Of a stretch of DNA of 37,797 bases, positions 31,914 through 37,797 are shown piece by piece; within the stretch, counting starts at the first letter, position 1, and every line of letters starts with the position of its first letter. The notes under the pieces are model-generated. The model was not told the DNA's origin. It did no database searches and was given only the letters and a program-made list of their open reading frames with translations. The stretch comes from Bacteroidales bacterium (GTDB lineage: Bacteria; Bacteroidota; Bacteroidia; Bacteroidales; PUMT01), in the NCBI GenBank assembly GCA_007120695.1, contig SKND01000038.1, positions 1 through 37,797 on the forward strand, in the 5' to 3' direction. Made by a program: the position numbers and the translations under genes.

Positions 31914-33167
31914 ATGATAGTGTTTAAATTCGGTGGAGCATCAGTCAGTTCTGCCCGGTCGATAGAAAATCTTGCCGGAATAATTTCCGGAGATAATGAA
32001 AAAATGATTATTGTGGTTTCTGCTTTCGGTAAGATTACCAATGCCCTGGAGGAGCTTTTGAAAGAATGGATTGCAGGTAGCAGGGTAAGACTCGTTTTGC
32101 TGGAGCGGATCAGGAATTTCCATTTTGATATCTTAGGCGGATTATTCCCGGAAAATGATCATCCGGTTTATGCTAAGATCAACTATCTGTTTTCACTAAT
32201 TGAGCAAAAACTCAATACTTCTCCCTCCGACAATTATGATTATGAATATGACCAGCTTGTAAGCCTGGGGGAGGTAATCTCAACCACAATTATCAGCTGC
32301 TATCTGGAATCAAGAAATATCACCAACAGATGGATCGATGCCAGGGAATGGCTTGTGACCGACGACACCTTTCGTGAGGCTAATGTCAACTTCGGTATTT
32401 CGGGCAGCAGGCTAAGGGAAAAAATCTTGTCGGCTGATACAGGCAAACTTGTTACCCAGGGTTTTATAGGAGGCACCATTGACGGGATTACTACTACTCT
32501 TGGCAGGGAGGGGTCGGATTATACTGCCGCCGTCGCAGCTAACCTTACCTGTGCAGATTCTCTGGTTGTATGGAAGGATGTACCCGGAATACTTACTGCA
32601 GATCCGTCATTATTCCCCGGGGCAGAACTGATTGATGAATTATCCTATCATGAGGCAATTGAGCTCTCATTTTATGGTGCAAAGGTGATACACCCCAAAA
32701 CGATCAAGCCACTGCAGAACAAGAACATTCCCTTGCTGGTTAAATCTTTTATTAATCCCGGCAATGCAGGAACCCTGATCCACAGTATTGACAAGCCACT
32801 GATATTAAAACCTATCCTGATTATCAAGAAAGATCAGATGCTGGTATCATTAACTCCGAAAGATTTCTCTTTTGTTGTTGAGCAGTGCCTGAGCAAGATC
32901 TTTGCGCTTTTCTTCAAATACAGGATGAAGGTGAACCTGCTTCAGCATTCGGCAATCAGCTTTACGATCTGTCTGGATAACAGGGCTCCGTTTGTTGAGA
33001 GTTTACTTGGTGAACTGAAGGATGATTTCAGGGTATTATACAATGAAGGACTGGAGCTTGTTACTATCAGACATTATACGCCGCAGACAATAGGGAAATT
33101 TACCGGTGGGCGCAGCGTTCTTGTCGAACAGCGCAGCAGAAGTACGGTGATGTTTGTCGTCAGATAA
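31914..33167 (+). CDS. lysC: Aspartate kinase, monofunctional
   Basis: A 417-residue amino acid kinase phosphorylating aspartate, the entry to lysine, threonine, methionine and isoleucine synthesis. The nucleotide-binding KFGGASV is at 5-11, VVSAFGKITNALEELL follows, FIGGTIDGITTTLGREGSDYTAA (about 185-207) carries the substrate/ATP region, and GAKVIHPKTIKPLQ is family-typical. The C-terminal ~115 residues form the ACT regulatory region (VNLLQHSAISFTICLD). There is no fused homoserine dehydrogenase. The gene name is by family; which end product controls it is not readable from the protein. The short isoleucine-rich ORF upstream may regulate it. Its stop overlaps the convergent dehydrogenase gene by 8 bases. 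Confidence 0.9.
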   Translation: MIVFKFGGASVSSARSIENLAGIISGDNEKMIIVVSAFGKITNALEELLKEWIAGSRVRLVLLERIRNFHFDILGGLFPENDHPVYAKINYLFSLIEQKLNTSPSDNYDYEYDQLVSLGEVISTTIISCYLESRNITNRWIDAREWLVTDDTFREANVNFGISGSRLREKILSADTGKLVTQGFIGGTIDGITTTLGREGSDYTAAVAANLTCADSLVVWKDVPGILTADPSLFPGAELIDELSYHEAIELSFYGAKVIHPKTIKPLQNKNIPLLVKSFINPGNAGTLIHSIDKPLILKPILIIKKDQMLVSLTPKDFSFVVEQCLSKIFALFFKYRMKVNLLQHSAISFTICLDNRAPFVESLLGELKDDFRVLYNEGLELVTIRHYTPQTIGKFTGGRSVLVEQRSRSTVMFVVR

Positions 33168-34128
33168 TGCTGCCGAAACTCTGAATTATTTTTGTTGACA
33201 TAACTTCAGCCAGACGTTTGTTGGATTCATGAGTCCAGCCCGCTATATGTGGAGTAAGAATTACCCTTGGGTGCTCCAGGAGGAACTGGTATTCGTCGGG
33301 AAGGTTGTTCCGGTGCAATTCCTCAAAATTTGTTTTTTCATATTCCAGAACATCAAGAGCAGCTCCCCTTATTTTACCGGTTTTCAGATTCTGAACCAGA
33401 TCGGATGTATTAATAATGCTCCCCCTTGATACATTAACTATATATATATTTTTTTTAAACCGGTTTATAAATTCATTATTTACAAGATGCCTTGTCTCAG
33501 GTGTCAGCGGAGTATTGAGACTCAGAATGTCACAATCGGAAAAAAGGTCATCCATTACCGATTCCGTTACGAACTGGTCGGCGTAGTTGAATCTGTATTT
33601 ATCATAGGCCAGAACCCTGGCATTGAAACCTGAAAGACATCTTGCAAAACACCTTCCGGTATTTCCATATCCGATTATTCCGATTGTTTTTCCCATGATC
33701 TCCAATCCCCTGTTCACCTCTCTGAACCACTGGCCCTTTTTGACCTCCTCATTGGCTTTACATATATTGTTCAGAAGTGAAAGCAACAATCCAACCGCAT
33801 GTTCACCTGTTGCATCCCGGTGACCTTCGGGGGCATTGTAGCAGACTATGTTTTTTGATTCTGCGTATTCAACATCTATATTCTCCAGTCCAGACCCTAC
33901 TCTTCCAATGAACTTAAGCCTGGTTGCCTTTTCAAGCAGATCGCGGTTAAGCGGAAATTTGCTTCTGATAACTATTCCATCATACAGGTGTATGGTCTTC
34001 TCCACAAGGGTTAATGTGATCTCCGGTCTGTAATCACACTCCAGTCCGGCTCCAATAAGTTTTTCAGGAAGAAGAGGATGTGTAGAATCTACAAAGAGTA
34101 CTTTTAGTTTTTCAAAGCCCTGGTCCAT
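33160..34128 (-). CDS. D-isomer-specific 2-hydroxyacid dehydrogenase (phosphoglycerate dehydrogenase-like)
   Basis: A 322-residue NAD-dependent dehydrogenase. The Rossmann motif GYGNTG is at 153-158 with D176 as the ribose-binding acid, indicating NAD preference. The catalytic triad fits R235 (VSRGSI), E264 (DVLEYE) and H294 (TPHIAGW). GRVGSGLENID (75-85) is the usual substrate loop. There is no C-terminal ACT domain, so it is the short form. It may be 3-phosphoglycerate dehydrogenase (serine synthesis), but related hydroxyacid dehydrogenases look the same, and no serC is nearby. It follows the DUF2148 gene by about 70 bases on the same strand and overlaps the convergent kinase gene by 8. Confidence 0.88.
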   Translation of the reverse strand: MDQGFEKLKVLFVDSTHPLLPEKLIGAGLECDYRPEITLTLVEKTIHLYDGIVIRSKFPLNRDLLEKATRLKFIGRVGSGLENIDVEYAESKNIVCYNAPEGHRDATGEHAVGLLLSLLNNICKANEEVKKGQWFREVNRGLEIMGKTIGIIGYGNTGRCFARCLSGFNARVLAYDKYRFNYADQFVTESVMDDLFSDCDILSLNTPLTPETRHLVNNEFINRFKKNIYIVNVSRGSIINTSDLVQNLKTGKIRGAALDVLEYEKTNFEELHRNNLPDEYQFLLEHPRVILTPHIAGWTHESNKRLAEVMSTKIIQSFGSII

Positions 34129-34197
34129 TTGCTAATTGTGGATTAAAGTAAATCATATAATAATTCGGGTCTGGATTCTTCCTGGCAGTTTAACCAG

Positions 34198-34734
34198 CTA
34201 TTTTCTGTCGAAAAACGGGTTCTTTGATTCTGATGATAATGGTATACCGTAAGCAATCCGTACTTTCGTTTCAAACAACCCAAGTTCCATTGCCGCCTGT
34301 CCAATAGTATACATTATCCTGTTATCAACCCTGTTATCCATACATACTGCTGCCGCCGACCCCAGGGCAATGCCCAGATCACCGGTATTAAAGACACATG
34401 GAACAAGGGGGTGGTTGTTTTTTTCATCACAACCGGAAAAGCCGCACATTCCACATCTTTTCAATCCGATCGATTTGATCAGTGTTCCAATAATAAAAAC
34501 AGCGGGGGAATTCTTAATGTTCTCTGCATCCCTCTTAAAGAAAGGAATATCATCTTCTTCAGCAATCCGGCCCATTCTTTCAGCCAGTTTTATTATCGAA
34601 TCACCTTCAGCGATTATAATTTCGAAAGTATCGATACCTCTTGCCTTTGGAGCTGTCCTTGCAGCCACTGTCATTCGTGCTGCAGTCTCCCTTAGCATTT
34701 GATCTGTAACAGTTTTTTCCTTTATGATCGACAT
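34198..34734 (-). CDS. DUF2148 ferredoxin-like domain protein
   Basis: A 178-residue soluble protein. A cysteine cluster C94-x2-C97-x4-C102 (CGMCGFSGC), with C113 and C131 further on, is consistent with an iron-sulfur cluster and matches the DUF2148 family. These proteins are widespread in anaerobes, which suggests, but does not show, an anaerobic lifestyle. The N-terminal half contains TVAARTAPKARGID, also typical of the family. No reaction is known. It is 12 bases downstream of the lipoprotein gene in the pyrC-led operon. Confidence 0.85.
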   Translation of the reverse strand: MSIIKEKTVTDQMLRETAARMTVAARTAPKARGIDTFEIIIAEGDSIIKLAERMGRIAEEDDIPFFKRDAENIKNSPAVFIIGTLIKSIGLKRCGMCGFSGCDEKNNHPLVPCVFNTGDLGIALGSAAAVCMDNRVDNRIMYTIGQAAMELGLFETKVRIAYGIPLSSESKNPFFDRK

Positions 34735-34746
34735 TGTTTTCGTATT

Positions 34747-35298
34747 TTAATTTAGTTTAACCATAAATGCAGGCTTGTAACCGCGCAGGTTACCATCAAA
34801 GTCAAATATCTCGTACCCAAGTGTTATTGAGTTAACTCTCTTTTCCATCCGTAGATTTTCTTCATCAAAATACCACTCCTCTACAAACTGAATACGGCCA
34901 ATATTATCTCTGCTGAACACGGGATCATTCTCAAGACCGGATATTTCGTCAACCGAAAGCGCCTTACTGGTGAAATGATCGTAAGGGACAAGCTCTTTCC
35001 GGTAGATTGCATTAAAGATTAGATCGACAAATGCCTCCCTGTTTAGATTTCGCAGACTCTCTTCAGTCCACTGGTTATCAGGTTCGGGATTTTTTACTAC
35101 TACATCATAAATCACTGTATCGGCAATAACAGGAATATTTAGCTCTGTACGCTGAACAACCGGTTCTTTCTGAACCGGTATATTTTCACTGCAGCCGCAT
35201 ATAAGGATTACAGGAATGAGAAGTGTCAGTATAATGACGTAAACTTCCTTACCGGGTTTTCTCATTTGCCGCATAAGATTATCTGTTTTATCGTTCAA
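34747..35298 (-). CDS. Lipoprotein with GldN/PorN-like C-terminal pattern
   Basis: A 183-residue protein with a hydrophobic segment (about 19-34) ending ILICGC. C36 is the likely lipidated cysteine, so it is exported and membrane-anchored. The middle and end (NREAFVDLIFNAIYRKELVPYDHF, ALSVDEIS, RIQFVEEWYFDEENLRMEKRV) recall the GldN/PorN family of gliding and type IX secretion, in which a similar 'EEWYFD' segment occurs. The match is from memory and weak. No other type IX secretion genes are nearby. It overlaps the pyrC stop by 11 bases; starts at codons 9 or 12 would avoid this. Confidence 0.72.
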   Translation of the reverse strand: MNDKTDNLMRQMRKPGKEVYVIILTLLIPVILICGCSENIPVQKEPVVQRTELNIPVIADTVIYDVVVKNPEPDNQWTEESLRNLNREAFVDLIFNAIYRKELVPYDHFTSKALSVDEISGLENDPVFSRDNIGRIQFVEEWYFDEENLRMEKRVNSITLGYEIFDFDGNLRGYKPAFMVKLN

Positions 35299-36637
35299 AT
35301 TTTAACATCTTCCCGGCAGGTTCTCCCCTCAGTTCTCTGTCTCTGTATACAATACTGCCGTTAACAATCGTGTGCGTTACCATAGAACTGAATGTAACGC
35401 CTTCCAGCGGAGACCATCCGCATTTATATAATATATTATCTCCTGATACTGTCCATTCAGAGTCCAAATCAACAAGAACCAGATCGGCATAATATCCCTC
35501 TCGGATGAATCCGCGCCGGCTGATATTGAAGATCCTTGCCGGCGAGTGACACATTTTCTCTACCATCATCTCAATAGTGATCAGACCCTTTTTTACCATT
35601 TCAACCATGGCAACCAGCGAATGCTGAACCATGGGGCCTCCCGATGGTGCATTGAAATAGGTGCCTGATTTTTCTTCCATCGTATGAGGAGCATGATCGG
35701 TTGCCACAACATCTATGGTTCCTGCTTTTAATGCTTTGAGAAGAGCTTGCTTGTCCCTTTGCGACTTGATGGCAGGATTCCACTTGATTTTGGTTCCGAG
35801 TCTTGCGTAGTCTGCCTGATCGAACCAGAGATGATGTATGCATACCTCGGAAGTGATCCTCTCTTTTTCTGCCGGTGTAAGAGAATCAAACAGTTCCAGT
35901 TCCTTTTCTGTGCTTATGTGCAGTACATGAAGCCGTGTATTATACTCCCTTGCCAGATCCACAGCAAAGGAAGAGGAGATATAACAGGCTTCGGCGCTTC
36001 TGATTGCCGGATGCATTATTACCGGGACATTCTCCCCGAATTTTCTTTTGTGAGCCAGGGTATTTGCCTGGATCGTTGCCTCATCTTCACAGTGAACAGC
36101 AACCGGTATTTTTATTGATGAAAAGATTGTACGGAGTGTTGCATCATCATCAACAAGCATATTTCCTGTGGATGACCCCATAAAGATTTTTATCCCGCAA
36201 ACGGTAAGCGGGTCGGCCTCCATAAGTTCATTTATGTTATCATTTGATGCACCCAGGTAAAATGAGAAATTTGCCCATGACTTGCCGGCAGCCATTTCAA
36301 TTTTATCTTTGAGCAGCGCATTGGTGGTTGTCGGGGGACTGGTATTGGGCATTTCCATATAGGATGTTACCCCACCTGCAACAGCGGCTTTGGATTCAGA
36401 TGATATGTCACCCTTATGGGTCAGACCCGGCTCCCTGAAGTGCACCTGGTCGTCAATAACGCCGGGAATCAAAACCAGGTTCCCGGCTTCGATTACAACA
36501 GCCGTATTTTCTTTTTGAACCGGTGGTTCATCATTACGGAAGATCTTTGCTATCCTTCCGTTCTCACATAGTACATGCCCTTTGAAGGAACTGCCCTCAT
36601 TTATAATCATGGCATTTTTTATCAGAATGGGATGCAT
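35288..36637 (-). CDS. pyrC: Dihydroorotase (class I type)
   Basis: A 449-residue amidohydrolase catalysing the third step of pyrimidine synthesis, carbamoyl-aspartate to dihydroorotate. Landmarks are DDQVHFREPG (62-71), MPNTSP (96-101), the candidate carboxylated lysine K150 in KIFMGSSTGNML, metal-ligand candidates H182 (VHCED) and H240 (LHVLHIST), and D314 in ATDHAPH. The first histidine of the usual HxH metal motif is glutamine (Q64) here, a feature I also recall from other Bacteroidota enzymes of this type. Related hydantoinases and allantoinases share the fold, but FREPG and DHAPH favour dihydroorotase. It is the second gene after the glycosyltransferase. Confidence 0.9.
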   Translation of the reverse strand: MHPILIKNAMIINEGSSFKGHVLCENGRIAKIFRNDEPPVQKENTAVVIEAGNLVLIPGVIDDQVHFREPGLTHKGDISSESKAAVAGGVTSYMEMPNTSPPTTTNALLKDKIEMAAGKSWANFSFYLGASNDNINELMEADPLTVCGIKIFMGSSTGNMLVDDDATLRTIFSSIKIPVAVHCEDEATIQANTLAHKRKFGENVPVIMHPAIRSAEACYISSSFAVDLAREYNTRLHVLHISTEKELELFDSLTPAEKERITSEVCIHHLWFDQADYARLGTKIKWNPAIKSQRDKQALLKALKAGTIDVVATDHAPHTMEEKSGTYFNAPSGGPMVQHSLVAMVEMVKKGLITIEMMVEKMCHSPARIFNISRRGFIREGYYADLVLVDLDSEWTVSGDNILYKCGWSPLEGVTFSSMVTHTIVNGSIVYRDRELRGEPAGKMLKFER

Positions 36638-36668
36638 AATGAATCTTATTTACGGTTATTAATTTAGT

Positions 36669-36693
36669 GTCTGTCCATATATTATAGACGGAC
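36669..36693 (-). terminator. Possible terminator between glycosyltransferase and pyrC
   Basis: GTCTGTC (36669-36675) and GACGGAC (36687-36693) form a 7-bp stem with one mismatch and an 11-base loop, immediately after the glycosyltransferase stop. No T-run follows on the minus strand, so it may only be a hairpin in the operon mRNA. Confidence 0.3.
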
Positions 36694-36694
36694 T

Positions 36695-37429
36695 CTAGAC
36701 TGCTCTGTAAGTTCTGAAAAAACTCCTGAACTTCATAATAATAACACCCCACAGTGCTTCATTAAATATTCCACCAGACATTTTGGAACTTCCATGTTTT
36801 CTTTCGGTAAATATTATGGGAATTTCAACCACTTTGAAGCCGAGTTGCCATACGGCAAATTTCATTTCTATCTGAAATGCATAGCCCCTGAATTCAATTG
36901 CCGAAAGATTTATCGCTTTCAACACACCGGCCCTGTAACATTTAAATCCAGCCGTTGTATCCCTTACCTTCATTCCTGTTATGAGACGTACGTAAGTCGA
37001 TGCAAAATATGACATTAGAATTCTTCCGAGCGGCCAGTTAACCACATTTACACCTGTTACATACCTGGAACCAATTGCAAGATCCGCTCCATCCTTTTCA
37101 CAAGCCTTCCTCAGAGCAGGAAGGTAACACGGATCATGAGAAAAATCGGCATCCATTTCAAAAATAAATTCATAATTCTTCTCAAGAGCCCACCTGAAGC
37201 CTTCAATATAAGCGGTACCCAATCCCAGTTTGCCTGCTCTTTTTATCAGATGGACCTTACCCGGATATATATCCATACAAATCTCCACACGCGTTGCAGT
37301 TCCATCCGGTGAATTGTCGTCAATCACCAATACATGATTTTCCTGTTCAAGCTTGAATATCTCCCGGAGGAGATCTTCTATATTACTGCTTTCATTATAG
37401 GTCGGTATAATTATCAGGCACTTGCTCAC
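36695..37429 (-). CDS. GT2-family polyprenol-phosphate (Dpm1-like) glycosyltransferase
   Basis: A 244-residue GT-A fold glycosyltransferase. IIPTYNESSNIEDLL at 7-21, the nucleotide-binding DDNSPDGTA at 37-45, the metal-binding DAD at 93-95 with FSHDP, and GSRYVTG and DTTAGFKCYR are typical of dolichol-phosphate mannosyltransferase-like enzymes, which load a sugar onto a polyprenyl phosphate at the inner membrane. There are no C-terminal membrane helices, so it is the short soluble form. Sugar and acceptor are not readable from sequence. It begins the minus-strand run and ends 57 bases before the pyrC start. Confidence 0.92.
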   Translation of the reverse strand: MSKCLIIIPTYNESSNIEDLLREIFKLEQENHVLVIDDNSPDGTATRVEICMDIYPGKVHLIKRAGKLGLGTAYIEGFRWALEKNYEFIFEMDADFSHDPCYLPALRKACEKDGADLAIGSRYVTGVNVVNWPLGRILMSYFASTYVRLITGMKVRDTTAGFKCYRAGVLKAINLSAIEFRGYAFQIEMKFAVWQLGFKVVEIPIIFTERKHGSSKMSGGIFNEALWGVIIMKFRSFFRTYRAV

Positions 37430-37463
37430 ATCAATTTATTTTATCCTGCTGACGAAGATATTA

Positions 37464-37471
37464 CAAATATA
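37464..37471 (-). promoter_or_regulatory. Candidate -7 element of the glycosyltransferase gene
   Basis: On the minus strand TATATTTG (37471-37464) fully matches TAnnTTTG, 34 bases before the ATG. A second near-match, TATCTTCG, lies at 37460-37453. No clear -33 TTG is seen. Confidence 0.45.
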
Positions 37472-37574
37472 TACTTAAATGGAATTTTTTTTATTAAAAT
37501 CATGGATCACACCAATTAAGTATTTGGAGAATAATTTATTAAAGATTATTATATCTGAAAGTGCCGGTTTTGTA

Positions 37575-37604
37575 TTGTTAATATGAGGAAATGGGTTATA
37601 TTTG
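37575..37604 (+). promoter_or_regulatory. Rightward promoter 1
   Basis: TTG (37575-37577), a 19-base spacer and TATATTTG (37597-37604) fully match the Bacteroidota promoter layout. Transcription should start near 37608-37612, just ahead of the GGGAGG at 37612-37617. Confidence 0.65.
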
Positions 37605-37623
37605 CAAGTCCGGGAGGTTAATA

Positions 37624-37647
37624 ATGATCTGCTCCCTGAGGGGTTAA
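37624..37647 (+). CDS. Possible mini-ORF of a leader RNA
   Basis: ATG ATC TGC TCC CTG AGG GGT TAA encodes MICSLRG. It is preceded by GGGAGG with 6 bases between, ideal Shine-Dalgarno spacing, which is uncommon in this window. It lies directly after promoter 1 and overlaps the competing hairpins described separately. Seven codons can arise by chance, so this is speculative. Confidence 0.25.
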   Translation: MICSLRG

Positions 37648-37667
37648 AATTTCCCTGTTTGTTTTTT
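37639..37667 (+). terminator. Weak terminator candidate after promoter 1
   Basis: AGGGG (37639-37643) can pair with TCCCT (37652-37656, with one G-T pair), followed by GTTTGTTTTTT. The 5-bp stem is short, but the T-rich tract is convincing. It would make a transcript of about 55 bases from promoter 1. Confidence 0.35.
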
Positions 37668-37764
37668 GAGATTTTGGTTTGATTTTTTTTGATAGTTGAT
37701 TGATTTGATAATCAGCTTTACCGGGGTTTCGTTTCGGGTATTTTCAATAAAACTCACATATTTT

Positions 37765-37795
37765 TTTGAAAGTTTGGAAATAGTTTTTATCTTTG
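37765..37795 (+). promoter_or_regulatory. Rightward promoter 2 at the window edge
   Basis: TTTG (37765-37768), exactly 19 bases, and TATCTTTG (37788-37795), followed by CA, are a perfect Bacteroidota consensus promoter. It is the best promoter match I see in the window and must drive a gene to the right of position 37797. Confidence 0.8.
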
Positions 37796-37797
37796 CA

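Larger units (their letters stand above)
37430..37797. other. Right-end intergenic region (368 bases to window edge)
   Basis: No long gene. It holds the leftward promoter candidates of the glycosyltransferase gene, then a rightward promoter (37575-37604), a short leader-like unit (37612-37667), a T-rich stretch, and a second rightward promoter at the very end (37765-37795). The gene they serve lies beyond the window. Confidence 0.7.

Noticed and set aside
1-37797. CRISPR arrays, insertion sequences, prophage or integron features
   Set aside because: I found no regularly spaced repeats beyond the MraZ box, no transposase or integrase coding sequence and no terminal inverted repeats; gene order and composition look like core chromosome.

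Overview
This window reads as chromosomal DNA of a member of the Bacteroidota, most likely the order Bacteroidales. The evidence is the gene order of its division and cell-wall cluster, the FtsZ C-terminal peptide ending in LHDNVD, a MurE of the meso-diaminopimelate type, a penicillin-binding protein with one C-terminal PASTA domain, Bacteroidota-type promoters (TTG or TTTG, 19-21 bases, TAnnTTTG), and starts that mostly lack a Shine-Dalgarno sequence. I see no rRNA, tRNA, CRISPR array, insertion sequence or phage gene. This is core genome, and the less expected signals lie in the intergenic DNA.

Positions 92-16426 hold a minus-strand acyltransferase and then the division/cell-wall (dcw) cluster on the plus strand: mraZ, rsmH, ftsL-like, ftsI, murE, mraY, murD, ftsW, murG, murC, ftsQ, ftsA, ftsZ. 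Gaps are at most 40 bases and several genes overlap. murF and ddl are not in the cluster. Four 10-bp-spaced AAAGTGG repeats, overlapping a promoter, precede mraZ and look like its autoregulatory operator.

Positions 16438-22770 (minus strand) hold nadC-nadB for NAD synthesis, a membrane-anchored parvulin-type chaperone (PpiD/SurA-like) and a secreted TPR protein. The last two have clear intrinsic terminators. Positions 23096-27107 (minus strand) form a tight envelope operon: coaX, an outer-membrane barrel protein, lptC, a two-helix small protein and a CorC/GldE-like CBS-domain protein. A small plus-strand outer-membrane barrel gene follows at 27468, with its own promoter, palindrome and terminator.

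Positions 28122-37429 hold mfd (minus), a monofunctional aspartate kinase (plus), and then on the minus strand a 2-hydroxyacid dehydrogenase, a DUF2148 Fe-S protein, a GldN-like lipoprotein, dihydroorotase and a polyprenol-phosphate-type glycosyltransferase. The last 370 bases carry no long gene but two consensus promoters pointing out of the window.

The observations most worth following are: (a) a short ORF with six consecutive isoleucine codons, flanked by alternative stem-loops, just ahead of the aspartate kinase; (b) a 30-bp box occurring twice (29/30 identical), each copy exactly 49 bases ahead of a -7-like element; (c) a short leader-like unit with a possible mini-ORF and overlapping hairpins near the right end. 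All three are read by eye and none has been tested.
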